Shown here: one piece after another, positions 58,650-64,000 of the stretch
Layout of the letters: every line of letters starts with the position of its first letter
Numbering within the stretch: the first letter of the stretch is position 1
The notes under the pieces: model-generated
Seen by the model: only the letters and a program-made list of their open reading frames with translations
What the model was told of the DNA's origin: nothing
Databases searched by the model: none
Source: Narthecium ossifragum
Taxonomy: Eukaryota > Streptophyta > Magnoliopsida > Dioscoreales > Nartheciaceae
DNA: 64,000 bases
NCBI GenBank assembly: GCA_963920575.1
Contig: OY986968.1
Location: 5,945,485 to 6,009,484, forward strand
Direction of reading: 5' to 3'
Program-made: the position numbers and the translations under genes

Positions 58650-58849
58650 NNNNNNNNNNNNNNNNNNNNNNNNNNNNNNNNNNNNNNNNNNNNNNNNNNN
58701 NNNNNNNNNNNNNNNNNNNNNNNNNNNNNNNNNNNNNNNNNNNNNNNNNNNNNNNNNNNNNNNNNNNNNNNNNNNNNNNNNNNNNNNNNNNNNNNNNNNN
58801 NNNNNNNNNNNNNNNNNNNNNNNNNNNNNNNNNNNNNNNNNNNNNNNNN
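58650..58849. other. Assembly gap, exactly 200 N
   Basis: A round-number run of N is a placeholder, so the true length is unknown. The open frame spanning it is an artefact. Confidence 0.98.
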
Positions 58850-59212
58850 GGCGTCAGTTCTTCTTCCTTGGCCCCTACCGGGCAGTTGGGTGGCGATGCG
58901 GCGGCGCCAGGCGGAGTCTGAGAGGTGGTGATCGATCTTTATTGCTTTTATACCCTATGTTAGATAGTCTCCTACGGGAGTGTTGTATTTTTGAATCTTC
59001 CCCTCTCCGAGGATTTTTATAATCACTTGAGTTTTAAATCTGTGGTTCGAGGCTTGAATATAATATTGTATCGTTATTTTGAGGGTGCTTTGGTGATTTG
59101 TTAGGGAGACCCATAGGTTAGAGGGAATCCTCGCCAGCTTGTTTTCCGCGTTTGTTAGGTTCCGGTTCGCGTCGCCCGGCCCGGTTGGGCTTTCGCGGGT
59201 CGGGGCGCGACA
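58850..59212 (+). mobile_element. LTR X copy F, 3' end only
   Basis: Matches copy B in reverse (21561-21860), including the final GGTTGGGCTTTCGCGGG and GGGGCGCGACA end. The 5' part is lost at the gap. The right flank is ATACC. Confidence 0.85.
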
Positions 59213-59229
59213 ATACCAGTCTAGGCAAG

Positions 59230-59319
59230 GATCGATCTTCTCCAACCGAAGGATCGATCCTGCTCGGGCTGGGCATGACGCCCCACAAGGGATCGATCTT
59301 CCCTCAAGGGAGATCGATC
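59230..59319. repeat. Palindrome pairs, downstream cluster of fragment P
   Basis: GATCGATC starts at 59230/59252 (22 bp) and 59291/59312 (21 bp). Confidence 0.9.
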
Positions 59320-59662
59320 CGAATGGGTTCTCCGGCGACCGGACAGCGAGAAATACCGTCGGAAAATACAACCAAATCCCCCAAAACTCTGGGATCTGGT
59401 AGATCAAGGAACCATGAGTCCAAAATCGGTGAGATCATGGGAAACCAACATGTATTTTAACAGATCTAAGCAAAAAATCACAATCAAACCGGAAAAACTC
59501 CAAAAAACCCGAAAGATTGTAGGTAGGATCCCTACCTATGCAATAGCAGCTTCAATCCAAGCTACTAGGCCTTGGATCGTCCTCAAACTCCTTCGAAATC
59601 GCCAAATCTGAGCTCAAGATCCCCGGATTTCAAAAGGGTTTAAAGAAATCCGTTGCGTCCGC

Positions 59663-59670
59663 TTTATAGG
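59663..59670 (-). promoter_or_regulatory. TATA box of fragment P
   Basis: CCTATAAA in sense, 21 bp from the nearest palindrome at 59692, inside a cgtccgc/gcggacg inverted repeat. Confidence 0.55.
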
Positions 59671-59691
59671 CGGACGAACCGACCTATGAGG

Positions 59692-59789
59692 GATCGATAT
59701 TTCCTCAAGAGAAGATCGATCTCTCATGACGATCACAGCTTGACTTTCTGGCACAAGGAGATCGATCTATTAGCCAAAGAAGATCGATC
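59692..59789. repeat. Palindrome pairs, TATA-proximal cluster of fragment P
   Basis: Starts at 59692 (GATCGATA)/59714 and 59760/59782; both pairs are 22 bp apart. Confidence 0.9.
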
Positions 59790-60001
59790 TTATTTGTGCA
59801 GAAAGCTAAACTTGGGCAAGAGCTCAAGCCCAAGTCCGGATCTTTCGATCCTGGGTCCCACTAACCATTCTAGCCAAACATTATCACAAACATGGTTAGT
59901 GTGTGCACACGTGGGTGTGAAACAAGCCGACAAGGCGTAATTTACCAAATTGTCCTTGCTGTCCACAACGAGCCACAGGAGTAGAGGGACGGGTCCTCAC
60001 A

Positions 60002-61317
60002 AAAGGGCACACCTTCGGCCCAATTAAATCTAAACATTCCCAAGGGGCATCACTCCCTTGGTTAACCCATAAAGAAATAGAAACGGGCACACCACCGGCA
60101 CTAGGCTTAAGGATGATACAATAATACACAATTGATGTAATTGACCTGAAAAGGGTACGAATTGACTGGGGAAAAACAAACGGCACTAACAGATAGCAGT
60201 TAATAGTATGTACAAGGACAAACATGAAGTTTAGCATAGAATTAAATTAAGGGTTATTTCTCAGCCAAATAGTGACCCAGCTATGCATAAGAAGATTAAG
60301 ATTCAATCAAGTTTGGCAGAGCACCCAACAGACATAAGTCAGAAGTTTGATCAGTCCAACAGCCGTGAACAAAGACATGATACAGAATAAACAAATTGGA
60401 AGCATAATAGATCAGACCGGATTGGTAATTTCAGTTGGTAGCTCTTGATAAGGTAAATCCATCTGCAGAATTAGATTACGCTACAGAAGAAGATCAACTC
60501 AATTGAAGATCGACCATGGTTAGGAAATTCCAAACCAAAATCAGTCAAAGCCCCTACAGCCATATCAGCAACCTAAACCATCACAACATCCACTAGAATC
60601 TAAAGAAGAGCTAGAGGGGGATCCCAGTCATCCGCGAGTCCAGAACAAGGGAAGAAAAGAGGATACCCAGCCGGAGTACACGCCGGAGTTAACACCATGG
60701 GGACTAGATAGAAATCGGGGAAGGGTTTGGAGGGATCTAAAGCAACTGGCAATTCAAGAACAGGGGAGGAAAAAAGAAACAGAGGAAGGGAGAGGCAATC
60801 CACCCAGAACAGAGGACTTGCAAACCTATCAAACCAGAGAGCGAAGGAGAAGCAAAACTCGTCAAAAATCCAAGAGAACCCATAGATCTGGACCACTATG
60901 GTACGAGGGAAACCATGCGAGAGAGACATAGCCCAAGAACTGGGCATCAATGCCCTAGCTAGCATCGAAATCCAACATTAAGTCCTAGATTTAAGCAACA
61001 GCAAGCAATGAAAGAGGAAGAACATCAATCAGGACAACAAAAAATCCTAAGCTAGCATACTTCAATCAATCCTAGAGGTCTAACCAACAGTTAGGGTAGG
61101 AATCCCTACCTCTAAGGGCTTCGTCCGATGAAGAAATCCACTCCCCTCTCCTCTTCTTCCACCGCGGTCGTTGTTGCCCCTGAGCTCGACGTCAGTCGCA
61201 CGTCGCAGCCACCTCTCTCCTCAGGTCGTGGGTCGTCTCCAGTCGTGGTCACGGACGTCGTCTCTCCTCTCTCCCCGATCCACCGCCGTCGCGCGTTCTC
61301 TCGCGCTCTCTATCGCG

Positions 61318-61362
<45 letters not shown>

Positions 61363-61708
61363 AACAGTGCCCTAACGGCTACGGGAGTTAAAAAGGGCTA
61401 TATATTTGGCTTGCTTGAGATTGGATCTTGGTCGTCTGATCGGCCAGATCTAATCCTTGCCGCCCAAATCCAGCTCCTCCGATCTAGGGTTCTCCTAATG
61501 GTTTAGTCAAGCACATACATCATTACAAGACGGTGTGTGCACTACGCGTGTATGAAACCAACCCGCAGGGTGCAATTTACCCAAATTGCCCTTGGGGTCG
61601 CAAAGAGGCAATGCGATCAGTTGATCGCGCTCGACGCGGAAACATGCCAAGAAGGGATCGACCCTCGACCGACGCGGTTGAACCGGGTCAGAGGAACGGG
61701 TCCTCACA
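60002..61708 (-). mobile_element. LTR X fragment Q, 5' part
   Basis: Begins mid-LTR at gggcacaccttcggccc (as in copy A near 12054) and ends GGGTCCTCACA at 61708. A TATA-like tatatattt lies near 61399. A (TC)n run of about 40 bp is at 61321-61361. Palindromes here are degraded (ggccgatcag, gggatcgaccc). If P inserted into Q, the TSD would be AAAGG. Confidence 0.78.
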
Positions 61709-62275
61709 AAACTGATCCTCAAAAGACATATATATATATAAATATCTAAAAAATCCTTACATAAGGAAGTTATATATTTATATAATCCAACATGATAACT
61801 GAATCCCAAGTCCTCAAACACCTCCAGAGATTGACGCGTCACCAAGAGTCTGTCTAGTTGATACTTTGAAAGTAGAGCTGACGTCTGCACATGCAAAACA
61901 CAATCGGGGTAGGAATGAGTGATAAGCTCAGCAGGATTCTTTTCTACGTCACACAGAAAGGAAGGGAACAGTAAAGTCTAAGGTTCCATCTCATCTTGGG
62001 GAAAATCTCACTTTACGTACACCACCTACCCCAGGGTACGCATTCTGATGACCTCTACTGTCAACAGTCTTCCCTCTCAAACCAAGCGCTCCAGCACTGA
62101 ACAACAATGGTAGGACACATGAAGATACATAACTTCCCCTACAAAAACTAAGAATGAGACTGGAACCTAAGGCGACTTCTACACCTCAATCAGAGTAAGT
62201 CATAGGCGACTAGACAGTATCATCGATAACATAGATTATCATACAATTCAGTCAAGTCGCAAACGCCGCCGGTCG
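61709..62275 (-). mobile_element. LTR X fragment R, 3' middle part
   Basis: Homologous to copy E in reverse (about 47830-48200 and 49857-50000): shared blocks aagtcctcaaacacctcc, gcatgtgcagacgtcagct (inverted) and the region around caatcggggtaggaatgag. It spans without interruption the site where Y4 sits in copy E. Confidence 0.8.
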
Positions 62276-62939
62276 TCGACCAAGTCGGGAGCGGTTGGAA
62301 GGTTGCGGACGAGGGTAAATTAGGAATATTATGAAAATAGTTACGCTGTATGAAGTAAAAAGGTAATATTTTTAAAATTTGGTGTGGATGTAGTTAGAAA
62401 TGGGGTGTTGCTGGTAAAAATGATGGTGTATTTAGAATCGTCGTGCATAATCCACTATGATGTTTTGTGCATCAAGTTTTCTTACAAGGATGCTACATGC
62501 CTGCCACGTGGATTGAGTAGCTACTGTAGTGTATTTGTTGGGTTTCTCTTCTCCTCAAGAATTTTGGACCCAGTTAGTCGAAGCAGCTAGGTGTAACAGT
62601 GTGGCTGCACTTGAGGGAGCTGATTTCGCCAATTGAGCGAGATGAGAGACCACATAAGGCCGAGACAAAGCATGATGTTCGGTAAAGCCCATATGTAACT
62701 CAAGTGGTTAGCATCCGATGATGGTAATCGGTCATCCAAAGATCAAATAATAGTAACTCAACAACGTTATATTTTAGACTATAGAGGTGTCAAAAAATTC
62801 CTAACAGCCTTCCCAAAAGCTCTTTCTCATATTCAAATTCAAATTTAATGTCCTAATTACTAAAGCGAGATTTTTTTTTCCCCCATTTTAACCCAACCCC
62901 CAACATCTCCTCGATCTCTCAAGCATCCGCACCCCCACG
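62276..62939. other. Unremarkable DNA; nothing recognised
   Basis: No repeat, element end or coding pattern was found between LTR fragment R and the foldback arm. Confidence 0.45.
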
Positions 62940-63541
62940 GGCCCCACGAATTTTTTTGCCATACAATACCCCAAAGGTTTCGTTTTGGCAATATGATACC
63001 CCATTGATGATTTTTTGCATCCTCATACCCCCTGGTCAGCAAATTTCCATTTATACCCTCACCATTTCCCCAGCCAACATACATGCATGCCATGCCACAT
63101 GACGTGGCATGGTACAGCTAATTAAAAAATCAAAGCTGTTGATTCGAAACCCTATGTAGCATTAAATGCCCGCCACGTGGCAACAAACTATTGGCCACGA
63201 CTTACGGCTGTGTCAGCCCATGAGAAAGACCTGCATTAAATCCGTAGTTAACTATGCGCAGATTTTCACGCGCGTAGTTAATAAACATGCATAAAAATCT
63301 GTCATCATACACATATATCATTTTCCACGCGTGGTTATCACTATACGCGCGTAGAAAGGTATTTTCCATGCGCGATTAAGGTGTTTTCCGCATCGTGAGT
63401 AGTTAAGGTGTTTTTACGCGCGTAGTTAATAAACACGCATAAAAGTCTGTCATCATACACATATATCATTTTCCACGCGTTGTTATCACTATACGCACGT
63501 AGAAAGGTATTTTCCATGCGCGATTAAGGTGTTTTCCGCAT
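62940..63541. mobile_element. One arm of a foldback element (same family as 33557-34850)
   Basis: ttttttgccata-aatacccc, catgcatgccatgcca, ggcattaa-type and gcgtagttaa blocks match the outer arm of 33557-34850. The inner part is a tandem duplication with a 148-bp step (63268 and 63416; both contain gcgcgtagttaataaac and tatatcattttccacgcg). The arm stops at 63541/63542, where coding sequence begins. The second arm is not in the window. Confidence 0.75.
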
Positions 63542-63542
63542 T

Positions 63543-64000
63543 GACCGGCCAACGATTAGAAGCGGGCGGCTTTATTTCGTCTCCGCCCACGAGCCGCCGC
63601 CCGAGCTGTTCAAGAGTTGGGCTACCGTCTACATGACCAGCCTCGACTCCGGGGAAACGATCCGGCTAACCCCACCCGGGGCCGCCAACTTCAGCCCTGC
63701 AGTCTCGCGCTCTGGAGATCTCGTCGCTGTCGCATCGTACAATTCTGGCCCGTGGAAAGGGGATTTCCATGAGCTAGAGACTGAAATTGTCGTTTTCCGG
63801 CCGTCCGACCCGACACGCCGCTTCCAGATTGCCGAGCGCGGAGGGTGGCCAGCATGGGCCGGGGACTCCACTGTGTTCTTTCACCAAACAGCAGAGGACG
63901 GATGGTGGAGCGTGTACCGCGCGGATCTAACGGATAATCTCGAGGTCTCGGCGATGCAGCGTATCACTCTCCCAGGGCTCCACGCCTTCACACCGGTGGC
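63543..64000 (+). CDS. DPP6 N-terminal/TolB-like beta-propeller protein, internal fragment (partial)
   Basis: One uninterrupted frame runs to the window end: DRPTIRSGRLYFVSAHEPPP, TVYMTSLDSGETIRLTPPG, ANFSPAVSRSGDLVAVASY, ERGGWPAWAGDSTVFFHQT, EDGWWSVYRADL and HAFTPVA. These are WD40-like/TolB beta-propeller repeats as in plant DPP6 N-terminal domain-like proteins (Arabidopsis At1g21680 type), whose biochemical role is poorly known. The sequence starts within the protein, with no start codon, signal peptide or first blades. The foldback element ends 1-2 bp before it. So the gene is 5'-truncated by insertion or deletion, or the fragment is cargo of the foldback element. Codon use is GC-rich and there are no stops in 152 codons, so decay is recent or absent. 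Confidence 0.8.

Larger units (their letters stand above)
59213..60001 (-). mobile_element. LTR X fragment P, 5' part
   Basis: Ends GGGTCCTCACA at 60001, the 5' terminus on the minus strand. It contains paired palindromes and a TATA box (CCTATAAA, 59663-59670). Its 3' part is missing on the gap side, where copy F joins directly. Confidence 0.82.

Noticed and set aside
58635..58931. ORF across the gap
   Set aside because: It spans 200 N; the open frame is an artefact.
1..64000. tRNA, rRNA or snRNA genes
   Set aside because: None recognised on reading; a covariance-model scan would be needed to exclude them.

Overview
This window is nuclear plant DNA: densely nested transposable elements with only broken or partial genes. 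Nothing prokaryotic is present. The plant assignment rests on Ty3 reverse transcriptases of plant type (one with the extra RNase H of the Tat lineage), FAR1/FHY3-like relics, hAT and PIF/Harbinger-type elements with their usual target-site duplications (TSDs), and gene fragments matching plant RNase III-like (RTL), ankyrin acyltransferase and DPP6/TolB-like families. GC-rich coding pieces would fit a monocot or a basal angiosperm, but that is weak inference.

Layout. 1-2422: 3' end of an Athila-like element with its polypurine tract and 3' LTR, which sits inside the protease of a decayed Tat-lineage pol (2423-6716). That pol is followed by a 90-bp tandem array (6720-7295). 7300-11057: unclassified repeat DNA. 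11058-13508: solo LTR (family X). 14515-16581: FAR1-like relic split by a solo LTR (family Y). 16969-17379: hAT MITE. 17834-23863: solo LTR X containing solo LTR X containing solo LTR Y, each with its own 5-bp TSD. 24672-25539: PIF-type MITE. 26386-28579: minisatellite, an arginine-rich exon-like ORF and a 1.6-kb near-perfect inverted repeat. 31297-33549: PIF-type element carrying an RNase III-like gene fragment. 33557-34850: foldback element. 35090-37436: gag remnant against a second FAR1-like pseudogene. 41581-42918: another solo LTR. 44377-45491: hAT-type element. 45800-51958: LINE remnant interrupted by solo LTR X, itself interrupted by solo LTR Y. 56835-56975: ankyrin fragment. 57445-58128: second PIF-type MITE. 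58650-58849: exactly 200 N. 58850-62275: pile of broken LTR X copies. 62940-64000: foldback arm running directly into a DPP6/TolB-like coding sequence cut by the window end.

The strongest unusual signal is a promoter architecture shared by two unrelated LTR families. Palindromes with a TCGA core (mostly GGATCGATCC) occur in pairs or runs at about 21-23 bp centre to centre. In three family Y LTRs the last palindrome ends 62-63 bp before an identical CTATAAATAG box. I know of no description of this.

Most elements are solo LTRs with intact TSDs, so excision by LTR-LTR recombination dominates here. No gene in the window looks intact. All distances were counted by hand from the sequence.
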